Source: Aliitabrizicola sp041905595 (GTDB taxonomy: Bacteria > Pseudomonadota > Alphaproteobacteria > Rhodobacterales > Rhodobacteraceae). Taken from it: DNA of 64,000 nucleotides. The position numbers and the translations under genes are program-made. The DNA is taken from contig JAYRKT010000001.1 of assembly GCA_041905595.1 (NCBI GenBank), positions 124,001 to 188,000 of the forward strand, read 5' to 3'. A model generated the notes under the pieces. That model saw only the letters and a list, made by a program, of their open reading frames with translations, had not been told where the DNA came from and did no database searches. Numbering within the stretch: position 1 is the stretch's first letter; the number at the start of each line of letters is the position of its first letter. Below are positions 57,770-64,000 of the stretch, one piece after another.

Positions 57770-58570
57770 TCAGCCCTCGGACCTGCTGCGCAGCCGGTGC
57801 TCCAGACGGCGCAGGAGCAGCGACAGGGTGATGGTCATGGTCAGGTAGATCAGCGCCACGACGTTGTAGGTTTCGAAATAGCGGAAATTTCCCGCCGCCG
57901 TGACCTTGCCCAGCTGGGTGATGTCGCTGACCCCCAGCACCGAGACCAGCGAGGAATCTTTCACCATCGCAACGAAATCGTTGCCTAGCGGCGGCAGAAT
58001 GGTGCGGAAGGCTTGCGGAAACACGACAAGACGGAAGCGCTGCCAGCGGTTCAGGCCAAGCGACATCGCTGCCTCGATCTGACCCTTCTCGACCGACAGC
58101 AAGCCGGCGCGAAAGATCTCGGACAGGAAGGCGGAATAGGCGATGGTCAGCGCGATGATGGCACGCCAGATCAGCGGAAAATCGCGGGTCTGCCAAGAGC
58201 CGAGGCCAAATGGCGCGGTCAGCCTGTTCCAGGCCTCGACCACGGCTGGCGCAACCGCGAAGGCGACGTAGAGCAAGAGGACAATGATCGGAATGCCGCG
58301 CACGACCTCGACGTAAAGCCGCGCCACCTGCCGCAACATAAGCCGTGGGGACTGCGATGCAATGGCAAGTGCTAGCCCAAGTAGGCAGGCCAGCGTGAAA
58401 CCCACGACGGTGACGAAGATGGTGATCCAGATCCCCTTGGCCAGGGTTGTCAGCACCTGGGCATAGATCTGGTCCGTTGCGACCTGCCAAAACAGGTAAA
58501 GCCCCGTCGCCGCGAGGACGAGGAGCCACCAGGGAAAGTCTTCCTTCTTCGGATTCGACGGACGAGTCAT
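57770..58570 (-). CDS. Polar amino acid ABC transporter permease
   Basis: A 266-residue HisM/GlnP-type inner-membrane permease with about five helices. The EAA-loop reads LLSVEKGQIEAAMSLGLNRWQRF, seen here in two adjoining parts, and the N-terminal part has VEVVRGIPIIVLLLYVAF. It lies 45 bases behind the substrate-binding protein on the same strand. A matching ATPase gene is not present next to it. Confidence 0.91.
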   Translation of the reverse strand: MTRPSNPKKEDFPWWLLVLAATGLYLFWQVATDQIYAQVLTTLAKGIWITIFVTVVGFTLACLLGLALAIASQSPRLMLRQVARLYVEVVRGIPIIVLLLYVAFAVAPAVVEAWNRLTAPFGLGSWQTRDFPLIWRAIIALTIAYSAFLSEIFRAGLLSVEKGQIEAAMSLGLNRWQRFRLVVFPQAFRTILPPLGNDFVAMVKDSSLVSVLGVSDITQLGKVTAAGNFRYFETYNVVALIYLTMTITLSLLLRRLEHRLRSRSEG

Positions 58571-58615
58571 CTGGGCGGCACCGGCCAGCCGATCAAAGGC
58601 GGGCCGGCGAGGTCA

Positions 58616-59407
58616 TCATTCGCCCATCTTGTAGTCGAGGAACCACTTCTTGTTCAGCGCCTCGAGCGTGCCATCGGCCTTCAGCGCCTCGATCCCCGCA
58701 TTGATCGGGGCAACAAGGTCCGATCCCTTCGGGAAGATGAAGCCGAAATCCTCCACCCCGAGTTTTTCGCCGACGATCTTCAGCGCACCATTCGAAGCCG
58801 CAACATAACCGGCCCCGGCCGTTCCGTCGGTCAGCACAAGGTCCACATCCCCGGCCTTGAGCGCCTGGACGGTGGCACCGAAGGTTTCAAAGAGCTTGAT
58901 GCGCGGGTTTGCTTCGTTGCCGTCGAGGATCTCGTACACGGCAGTGTAGAAGGGCGTCGTGCCGGGCTGGGCCGCGATCAGCAGCTTTTCGTCGGCACCA
59001 AAGCTTTTGGCGTCGGTGAAGCGGGTCTCGTCGCCGCGCACCAGCATGACCATTTCGGACCGCATGTAGGGTTCCGAGAAATCGACCTTCTCCTTGCGGT
59101 CGTCGCGGATGGTGATGCCGGTCATCCCGATGTCATACTGGCCTTCCGACACGGCGGGGATCATCGCATCCCAGCTGGTGTTTTCGTACTTCACTTTGAA
59201 GTTCAGCAGCTTGGAAAGGGCGTCCATCGCGTCGTATTCCCAGCCGATCGCCTTGCCCGTCTTCTGGTCGACGAATTGCAGCGGCGGATAGGCGTTCTCT
59301 GTCACGACGGTGATCTCCTTTCCGCCGAGATCGGGCAGATCGGAGGCAGAGGCGATCGTGGCGGCGAAGGCAAGGCCAAGGCCTGCAAGGACAGCGGTCA
59401 GTTTCAT
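58616..59407 (-). CDS. Polar amino acid ABC transporter substrate-binding protein
   Basis: A 263-residue periplasmic binding protein of family 3 (SBP_bac_3). A signal peptide covers about 1-22 (ending SASDLP), followed by ITVVTENAYPPLQFVDQKTG, IGWEYDAMDALSKLL, and the signature GMTGITIRDDRKEKVDFSEP with its conserved Arg and Asp for binding the amino acid alpha groups. AGGGAG precedes ATG 59407. It is encoded just ahead of its permease. The exact ligand is not predictable. Confidence 0.93.
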   Translation of the reverse strand: MKLTAVLAGLGLAFAATIASASDLPDLGGKEITVVTENAYPPLQFVDQKTGKAIGWEYDAMDALSKLLNFKVKYENTSWDAMIPAVSEGQYDIGMTGITIRDDRKEKVDFSEPYMRSEMVMLVRGDETRFTDAKSFGADEKLLIAAQPGTTPFYTAVYEILDGNEANPRIKLFETFGATVQALKAGDVDLVLTDGTAGAGYVAASNGALKIVGEKLGVEDFGFIFPKGSDLVAPINAGIEALKADGTLEALNKKWFLDYKMGE

Positions 59408-59447
59408 GGGGGCTCCCTGACGGATCGGTTTCTTGTCGTCGCGCAGG

Positions 59448-60530
59448 TTAGGGCGAGGGCGAGGGGGCTGTCCAGCCACCGGCAGCTCCGGCGGAGTGAA
59501 CATGGCCGCAAACAGGACAATCCTTGCGCCGCGCGATGCGGATCACCCGGTTTTCACCATAGAGACCATCGAAGATCATCAGCCGCCCGCGCAAGCTGTC
59601 GCCAGCACCTGCGATCTCCTTCACCGCCTCAAGCGCCATCAGGCTGCCCAATACGCCTGGCAGAGGTGCGGCGACGCCGGCCTCGGCGCAGGTCGGCACC
59701 GTGCCGGGCGCGGGTCGGTCGGGAAAGATGCAGGCATAGCAGGGGGCGCCGCGGGCCGGATCGTAAAGGCTGATCTGCCCTTCCCACTGGGTGATCGCGG
59801 CGGCCAGAAGCGGCTTGCCCTGCCGGACGGCGATTTCGTTGGCGAGATAGCGCGTGTCGAAATTGTCGGACCCGTCAAGGATCAGGTCCTGCCCGGCAAA
59901 GAGCGCCTCGGCGTTGTCTGCGGTCAATCGCGCGACGACCGGATCGACCGTGATGAAGGGGTTCAAGGCGCGCATGGCCGCAGCCGCAGACTCAGCCTTG
60001 GAGAGGCCAAGGCTGGCGTCGGGATGGATGATCTGGCGCTGCAGGTTCGATGCCTCGACCCTGTCGTCATCCACGACCGTAATGGTCCCGACGCCCGCTG
60101 CCGCCAGATAAAGCAGCGCGGGCGAGCCAAGCCCACCGGCGCCGATCACAAGTACCCGCGCCTCTTTCAACCGCCGCTGCCCCATGCCCCCGATTTCCCT
60201 CAGGGTGATATGGCGGGCATAGCGTTCAAGTTCTGCCGGTCGGAAGGGGCCGGACGGAGGCGTCACTTCCTGCGCGGCGGCTCGCGCACGCAGGCGGCTT
60301 AGGCCAAGCCGGTAGGTGAGAATCACCGCCGCCGCTCCGCCCACCACCAGCCACACCCGCGCGTTCCCGCCCGTCGCCACGCGGAGCGGATGACCGTCTG
60401 GCAACACAAGATGCTCAAGGATCAGGCCAAGCCAGAGGATACCGATCTTGATCAGCCGCAGACGGACCGGAGCCCGCATCAGCCAGCCGATCGCCCAGAT
60501 CGCCACGACAAGGATCACGACCAGTTGCAT
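59448..60530 (-). CDS. moeB: MoeB/ThiF/HesA-family adenylyltransferase
   Basis: A 360-residue E1-like enzyme that adenylates the C-terminus of sulfur-carrier proteins such as MoaD or ThiS. The nucleotide motif LVIGAGGLGSPALLYL, the Arg-rich NLQRQIIHPD and the zinc cysteines CYAC and CPVC are present. An unusual N-terminal extension of about 90 residues contains two membrane helices (VVILVVAIWAIGWLM and WLVVGGAAAVILTYRLG), as I recall for Rhodobacterales MoeB. It lies three bases behind dut. Confidence 0.88.
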   Translation of the reverse strand: MQLVVILVVAIWAIGWLMRAPVRLRLIKIGILWLGLILEHLVLPDGHPLRVATGGNARVWLVVGGAAAVILTYRLGLSRLRARAAAQEVTPPSGPFRPAELERYARHITLREIGGMGQRRLKEARVLVIGAGGLGSPALLYLAAAGVGTITVVDDDRVEASNLQRQIIHPDASLGLSKAESAAAAMRALNPFITVDPVVARLTADNAEALFAGQDLILDGSDNFDTRYLANEIAVRQGKPLLAAAITQWEGQISLYDPARGAPCYACIFPDRPAPGTVPTCAEAGVAAPLPGVLGSLMALEAVKEIAGAGDSLRGRLMIFDGLYGENRVIRIARRKDCPVCGHVHSAGAAGGWTAPSPSP

Positions 60531-60533
60531 GGA

Positions 60534-61001
60534 TCAGCGCCGCCCGGTCGACCCGAACCCGCCCTCGCCCCTGTCGGTCTGGCCAAGTTCGGCAACGACC
60601 TCGAACCGCGCCTGCACGACCGGCGCGATGATGGCCTGCGCGATCCGGTCGCCGTGATGGATGGTGTAGGGCTCGGACCCGAGATTGACCAGCAGCACGC
60701 CAAGCGGCCCGCGATAGTCGCTGTCGATGGTACCGGGGGTATTGGGCAGGCTGATGCCGTGCTTGAAGGCCAGCCCCGATCGTGGCCGGATCTGCATCTC
60801 GAACCCGGCAGGGATCTCGACGCGCAGCCCGGTCGGAATGATCGCGCGACGCATCGGGTCAAGGATGAAGCCCGTCGCGCGATCCTCGGGTTTGAGGTTC
60901 GCGCGCAGGTCGGCGCCCGCCGCGCCGGGGGTCTCATATGATGGGAGGGGCAGGCTTTGATCGGCCCAGTCTTCCCAAAGCAGCCGCAGGACAGGGGTCA
61001 T
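60534..61001 (-). CDS. dut: dUTP diphosphatase
   Basis: A 155-residue trimeric dUTPase that hydrolyses dUTP to dUMP, keeping uracil out of DNA. Motifs 2-5 are visible: RPRSGLAFKHGI, GTIDSDYRGPLGVLLVN, GDRIAQAIIAP and the C-terminal arm RGEGGFGSTGRR. ATG 61001 is preferred over an in-frame start at 61088 inside the preceding gene. It sits between coaBC and moeB. Confidence 0.96.
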   Translation of the reverse strand: MTPVLRLLWEDWADQSLPLPSYETPGAAGADLRANLKPEDRATGFILDPMRRAIIPTGLRVEIPAGFEMQIRPRSGLAFKHGISLPNTPGTIDSDYRGPLGVLLVNLGSEPYTIHHGDRIAQAIIAPVVQARFEVVAELGQTDRGEGGFGSTGRR

Positions 61002-61028
61002 GCGGGCGACCCCGCTTGGGCGGGCGCG

Positions 61029-61076
61029 CCAAGACTTCTTGAAAAGTCCTGGCAAAATTCTTCCAAGATTCTTGCC
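61029..61076. repeat. Twin-palindrome intergenic element, type I copy 3 (degenerate)
   Basis: Same 48-base layout as the other type I copies, beginning CCAAGACTT and ending CTTGCC, but with one mismatch in the first stem and two in the second. It lies four bases behind the coaBC stop and 27 bases before dut, an intra-operon gap like that of the gcvH-gcvP copy. Confidence 0.7.
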
Positions 61077-61080
61077 GCGC

Positions 61081-62274
61081 TCATGCAAGAGCCTCGGCTA
61101 TGCGGGCCGCGAGTTTGCGGGCGACCTGATCCTTGGTCATGCGCGGCCAGGTTTCTGCCCCGTCAGCACTGATGAGCGTCACAGCATTCTCGGACCCACC
61201 CATGATGCCGGTCTCGGGTCGCACGTCATTGGCCACGATCCAGTCGCACCCCTTGCGGGCACGCTTGGCCGTAGCGTGGTCAATCACAGCATCGGTTTCG
61301 GCGGCGAAGCCCACGACAAGGGCCGGCCGACCGGTATTGCGCTGCGCGATCGTGGCAAGGATATCGGGGTTTTCGGCGAATTTGAGCGCGGGCGGACGGC
61401 CCGAGCCGTCCTTCTTCATCTTCGATCCCGAGGCATTGGCAACGCGCCAATCGGCCACTGCCGCGGCAAAGATGGCGGCATCGGCCGGCAGCGCCGCCTC
61501 GACCGCCGCCAGCATCTCGTGCGCCGTCTCTACCCGCACCACGGTCACGCCCGCGGGCGGCGGCACGGTCGCGGGGCCGGTGACGAAGGTGACACGCGCC
61601 CCCAGTGCGGCAAGGGCAGCCGCGAGCGCCGTGCCCTGCGCCCCGGACGAGCGGTTGGCAATGTAGCGCACCGGGTCGATCGGCTCATGGGTCGGGCCAG
61701 ACGTGACCAGCACATGCCGCCCGGCCAGCGGCCCGCTGCCAAAGGCGGCCTCAATGGCCGCGACGATTTCCAGCGGTTCGGCCATTCGGCCGGGGCCGAA
61801 CTCGCCACAGGCCATGGCGCCGTCATTGGGACCGACAACAAGCACGCCATCGCCCTGCAAGGTTGCAAGGTTGCGTTGCGTCGCGGGATGGGTCCACATG
61901 CGCACGTTCATGGCCGGCGCGACCAGCACGCGGGTGTCGGTGGCCAAAAGCAGGGTCGAGGCGAGATCATCGGCCCGACCGCCAGCCATCTTGGCCATGA
62001 GATCGGCCGTAGCCGGCGCAACCGCAATCAGATCAGCCACGCGGCTGAGCTGGATATGTCCCATCTCGGCCTCGTCGGTCAGGTCGAAAAGGTCCTTGTA
62101 GACCTTCGCCCCCGCGAGGGCCGAAACCGAAAGCGGTGTCACGAATTCTGCGCCGGCCTTGGTCAACACCGGGGTCACGCTGGCTCCGCGCTCGGTCAGG
62201 CGGCGGATCAGGTCGAGCGCCTTATAGGCTGCGATCCCGCCGCCGATGATCAGGAGAATCCGTTTGCCGAGCAT
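61081..62274 (-). CDS. coaBC: Bifunctional phosphopantothenoylcysteine decarboxylase/synthetase
   Basis: A 397-residue enzyme for two steps of coenzyme A synthesis. The N-terminal CoaC flavoprotein domain (RILLIIGGGIAAYKALDLIR; PAMNVRMWTHPATQ with the active-site PxMNxxMW) is followed by the CTP-dependent CoaB domain (LVTSGPTHEPIDPVRYIANR; ADWRVAN with lysine-rich region). ATG 62274 has GAGGG upstream. The gene order coaBC-dut-moeB suggests one transcript. Confidence 0.96.
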   Translation of the reverse strand: MLGKRILLIIGGGIAAYKALDLIRRLTERGASVTPVLTKAGAEFVTPLSVSALAGAKVYKDLFDLTDEAEMGHIQLSRVADLIAVAPATADLMAKMAGGRADDLASTLLLATDTRVLVAPAMNVRMWTHPATQRNLATLQGDGVLVVGPNDGAMACGEFGPGRMAEPLEIVAAIEAAFGSGPLAGRHVLVTSGPTHEPIDPVRYIANRSSGAQGTALAAALAALGARVTFVTGPATVPPPAGVTVVRVETAHEMLAAVEAALPADAAIFAAAVADWRVANASGSKMKKDGSGRPPALKFAENPDILATIAQRNTGRPALVVGFAAETDAVIDHATAKRARKGCDWIVANDVRPETGIMGGSENAVTLISADGAETWPRMTKDQVARKLAARIAEALA

Positions 62275-62346
62275 GCTGGCCCTCTGACCCGGGACTATCG
62301 TCCCAAGCAATAGGGTGCCGGGCCGCCGAACTCAATCCGCAAGGGC

Positions 62347-63225
62347 CTAGCCGAGCAGGGCGCGAATTTCGGGGGACTGGGTGGTCAGCGACCGGCGAAG
62401 CTTGGTGAAAGCCGCGGCCTCGAGCTGTCTGACCCGCTCTTTGGACAGGCCGAGCTCCTCGCCAAGGCTTTCCAGCGTCCGTGGGTCATCGCGCAGCTTG
62501 CGTTCGGCGACGATGAACCGCTCACGCCGGTTCAGCCCCTGCATGGCAGAGACAAGCCAATCGCGCAGCCGCGCCACGTCATGCGTCTGCGCGACGCGGG
62601 CTTCGGCCTGATCGCTGTCATCCTCGAGCGAATCGATCCACTCGCGACCGTCCTCGTCGGAGGACTGGGTCGCATTCAGCGAGAAGTCGTTTCCCGACAG
62701 ACGGCCCTCCATCATCTCGACATCGGCAAGCGGCACACCCACCTCGCGCGCGACAAGCTCGCGCAGCTGGTGGGTGTCAAGCTTTTCGCCCCGCTGCGCC
62801 GCCTCGCGCTCCAGCTTGGCCTGCACGCGGCGCAGGTTGAAGAACAGCGACTTCTGGCTGGAGGTGGATCCAGTCCGCACCATGGACCAGTTCCGCATCA
62901 CGTAGTCCTGGATGGAGGCCTTGATCCACCAGACGGCATAAGTCGAAAAGCGCACCCCGCGATCCGGGTCGAACTTGTCGGCGGCCTTCATCAGGCCAAG
63001 GCTGGCTTCCTGAATCAGATCGTTCATCGGCGCGCCGTAGCGCTTGAATTTCGCCGCCATGGATATGGCAAGGCGCATATAAGCTGTCACCAAGCGATGC
63101 AGGGCCTGTTCGTCGCGGCGGTCACGCCAGGCATAGGCAAGCTGCAATTCGGTTTCGGCATCGAGAAGCTCGGCGCGCATTGCTTGGCGCGACAGGTTTT
63201 GGTCGTTATATGCGTCCAAGGCCAT
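62347..63225 (-). CDS. rpoH2: RNA polymerase sigma factor RpoH (RpoHII type)
   Basis: A 292-residue alternative sigma factor of the heat-shock family. Region 2 includes DLIQEASLGLMKAADKFDPD and FSTYAVWWIKASIQDYVMRN; the RpoH box reads QKSLFFNLR (124-132). The N-terminus MALDAYNDQNLSRQAMRAEL is that of the second RpoH found in Rhodobacter-type bacteria, which in R. sphaeroides is induced by RpoE under singlet oxygen. A matching RpoE-like promoter lies upstream. GAGGG precedes ATG 63225. Confidence 0.94.
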   Translation of the reverse strand: MALDAYNDQNLSRQAMRAELLDAETELQLAYAWRDRRDEQALHRLVTAYMRLAISMAAKFKRYGAPMNDLIQEASLGLMKAADKFDPDRGVRFSTYAVWWIKASIQDYVMRNWSMVRTGSTSSQKSLFFNLRRVQAKLEREAAQRGEKLDTHQLRELVAREVGVPLADVEMMEGRLSGNDFSLNATQSSDEDGREWIDSLEDDSDQAEARVAQTHDVARLRDWLVSAMQGLNRRERFIVAERKLRDDPRTLESLGEELGLSKERVRQLEAAAFTKLRRSLTTQSPEIRALLG

Positions 63226-63260
63226 GGCAGACCCTCGTTTACTGAAATGCGTGCAAACAA

Positions 63261-63289
63261 CTCTACGAAGGTGGGGAATGTTCGGATCA
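63261..63289 (-). promoter_or_regulatory. Predicted RpoE (ECF sigma) promoter of rpoH2
   Basis: On the minus strand TGATCC (63289-63284) is followed after exactly 18 bases by TAGAG (63265-63261), fitting the R. sphaeroides RpoE consensus as I recall it (-35 TGATCC). It stands 36 bases before rpoH2. The -35 hexamer falls within the first codons of the divergent cobU gene. Confidence 0.6.
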
Positions 63290-63835
63290 ATTCCTATATC
63301 CGATACATGTAATTTTGCACTTATCATCGGCGGAGCCCGCTCCGGTAAGTCTGTTATTGCTGAAACGCTTGTAAAACAGGCAGGTTCCCGCCGCCGTTAC
63401 ATCGCCACGGCCGAAGCCTGGGACGATGAGATGCGCCAGCGCGTCGCCGATCATCGCAAACAACGCGGGGAAGACTGGCTGACGGTCGAGGCGCCGCTGG
63501 ACCTTGCCGGCGCCTTGGCCGAGGCGCAGCCGGACGAGATCGTATTGGTCGACTGCCTGACCCTTTGGCTCACCAACCACCTTCTGGCCGAGAGCGACCT
63601 TGCCGCCGAAGCAGACCGGCTCATGACTGCGCTCGAGGCCTGTGCCGCCCCTGTCGTGCTGGTCACGAACGAGGTCGGCCTGAGCATCGTGCCCGACAAT
63701 GCGCTGGCCCGCCGGTTCCGCGATGCGCAGGGTCGGCTCAACCAAACCGTGGCGGCAAGGGCCGGTCTGGTGATCGGGGTGATGGCCGGCCTGCCCTTCG
63801 CGCTCAAGGGCAAGTTGCCCGAGGGGCTGGCATGA
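63278..63835 (+). CDS. cobU: Adenosylcobinamide kinase / adenosylcobinamide-phosphate guanylyltransferase
   Basis: A 185-residue bifunctional enzyme of the nucleotide-loop assembly of cobalamin. The P-loop IIGGARSGKSVIAETL and the Walker-B-like EIVLVDCLTLWLTNHLL are typical of CobU/CobP. ATG 63278 is taken as the start; no in-frame start lies closer to the core, and an ATG at 63224 would overlap rpoH2. Its first ten codons are AT-rich and overlap the predicted rpoH2 promoter. The next gene overlaps its stop (ATGA). Confidence 0.9.
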   Translation: MFGSIPISDTCNFALIIGGARSGKSVIAETLVKQAGSRRRYIATAEAWDDEMRQRVADHRKQRGEDWLTVEAPLDLAGALAEAQPDEIVLVDCLTLWLTNHLLAESDLAAEADRLMTALEACAAPVVLVTNEVGLSIVPDNALARRFRDAQGRLNQTVAARAGLVIGVMAGLPFALKGKLPEGLA

Positions 63836-64000
63836 CGCGCTTCTGGTGGGTACGGCATGGTCCGACCCATGCCAAGACCATGGTCGGTTGGTCCGACCTT
63901 CCGGCCGACCTGTCCGACCGGGCGGCGATCGAACGACTGCGCGACTATCTGCCCCCTGTGGCCACAGTTATCTCGTCAGACCTGTCCCGCGCAGTTACCA
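63832..64000 (+). CDS. cobC: Histidine phosphatase family protein, start only (CobC-like)
   Basis: The first 56 codons of a histidine-phosphatase superfamily protein, cut by the window end. The signature RFWWVRHGPTHAKTM carries the catalytic Arg-His-Gly. Because it overlaps cobU by four bases, it is probably alpha-ribazole phosphatase of cobalamin synthesis (CobC); the symbol rests on this context. Confidence 0.75.
   Translation, partial: MTRFWWVRHGPTHAKTMVGWSDLPADLSDRAAIERLRDYLPPVATVISSDLSRAVT

Overview
This is a GC-rich chromosomal segment from an alphaproteobacterium, most probably a member of the Rhodobacteraceae (Rhodobacterales). The support is the RpoHII-type heat-shock sigma factor with an RpoE-like promoter, the leuA / acyltransferase / mreBCD-mrdA-rodA order, a MoeB with a membrane-anchored N-terminus, the glycine-riboswitch-controlled gcvTHP operon, frequent GTG and TTG starts, and intergenic palindromes of a kind I recall from this family. 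The species cannot be named from the sequence. I see no insertion sequence, prophage, CRISPR array, integrase or rRNA; this is core and near-core chromosome with some accessory catabolic genes.

Layout. 1-3 kb: end of an RND efflux operon (permease cut by the window edge, lipoprotein adaptor). 3-8 kb: an AbgT-type transporter, a divergent DASS/SLC13 transporter with RCK_C domains, and an M20 peptidase. 8-14.4 kb: an unrecognised beta-helix membrane protein, a Rieske-like protein lacking both histidine ligands, and a complete AcrB-type RND pump with its adaptor. 14.5-18.6 kb: HdeD-like protein, AI-2E family permease, zinc metallopeptidase, IMPACT/YigZ protein, PhnA-like protein, tRNA-Ala(CGC) with terminator, and thioredoxin TrxC. 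18.7-25 kb: gcvT-gcvH-gcvP under a tandem glycine riboswitch, and gltX. 25-32 kb: minimal zincin, Tat-exported metallo-beta-lactamase-fold protein, PfkB kinase, secreted endonuclease/phosphatase-fold protein, NAD synthetase and a secreted MORN protein with 18 exact 23-residue repeats. 32-42.6 kb: leuA behind a probable leucine leader peptide, an acyltransferase, the cell-shape operon mreB-mreC-mreD-mrdA-rodA, a ghrA-like reductase and an EamA permease. 42.7-51 kb: an amine-catabolism-like block (glutamine-synthetase-like ligase, aldehyde dehydrogenase, iron alcohol dehydrogenase, then epimerase, creatininase-family hydrolase, aminotransferase and a Rieske oxygenase with a glutamate at the bridging position). 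51-64 kb: epmA and efp, a broken secreted-protein gene, two unknown secreted proteins, a D-2-hydroxyacid dehydrogenase, an M3 oligopeptidase, a polar amino acid ABC permease and binding protein, moeB-dut-coaBC, rpoH2, and cobU with the start of a phosphatase (cobC-like).

How the genes work together. gcvTHP cleaves glycine and is sensed by its own substrate through the riboswitch. MreBCD, PBP2 and RodA form the elongasome that lays down lateral-wall peptidoglycan. EpmA modifies EF-P, encoded next door. The ligase, Fe-alcohol dehydrogenase and aldehyde dehydrogenase fit a gamma-glutamyl shuttle in which an amino alcohol is glutamylated and then oxidised twice. RpoHII with an RpoE-like promoter suggests a photo-oxidative stress branch.

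The most interesting signals are non-coding: a 28-codon leader peptide with four consecutive leucine codons before leuA, two families of twin-hairpin intergenic elements with fixed geometry (three and two copies), a CtrA-like box between the acyltransferase and mreB, and a 41-codon ORF directly before the glutamine-synthetase-like gene.
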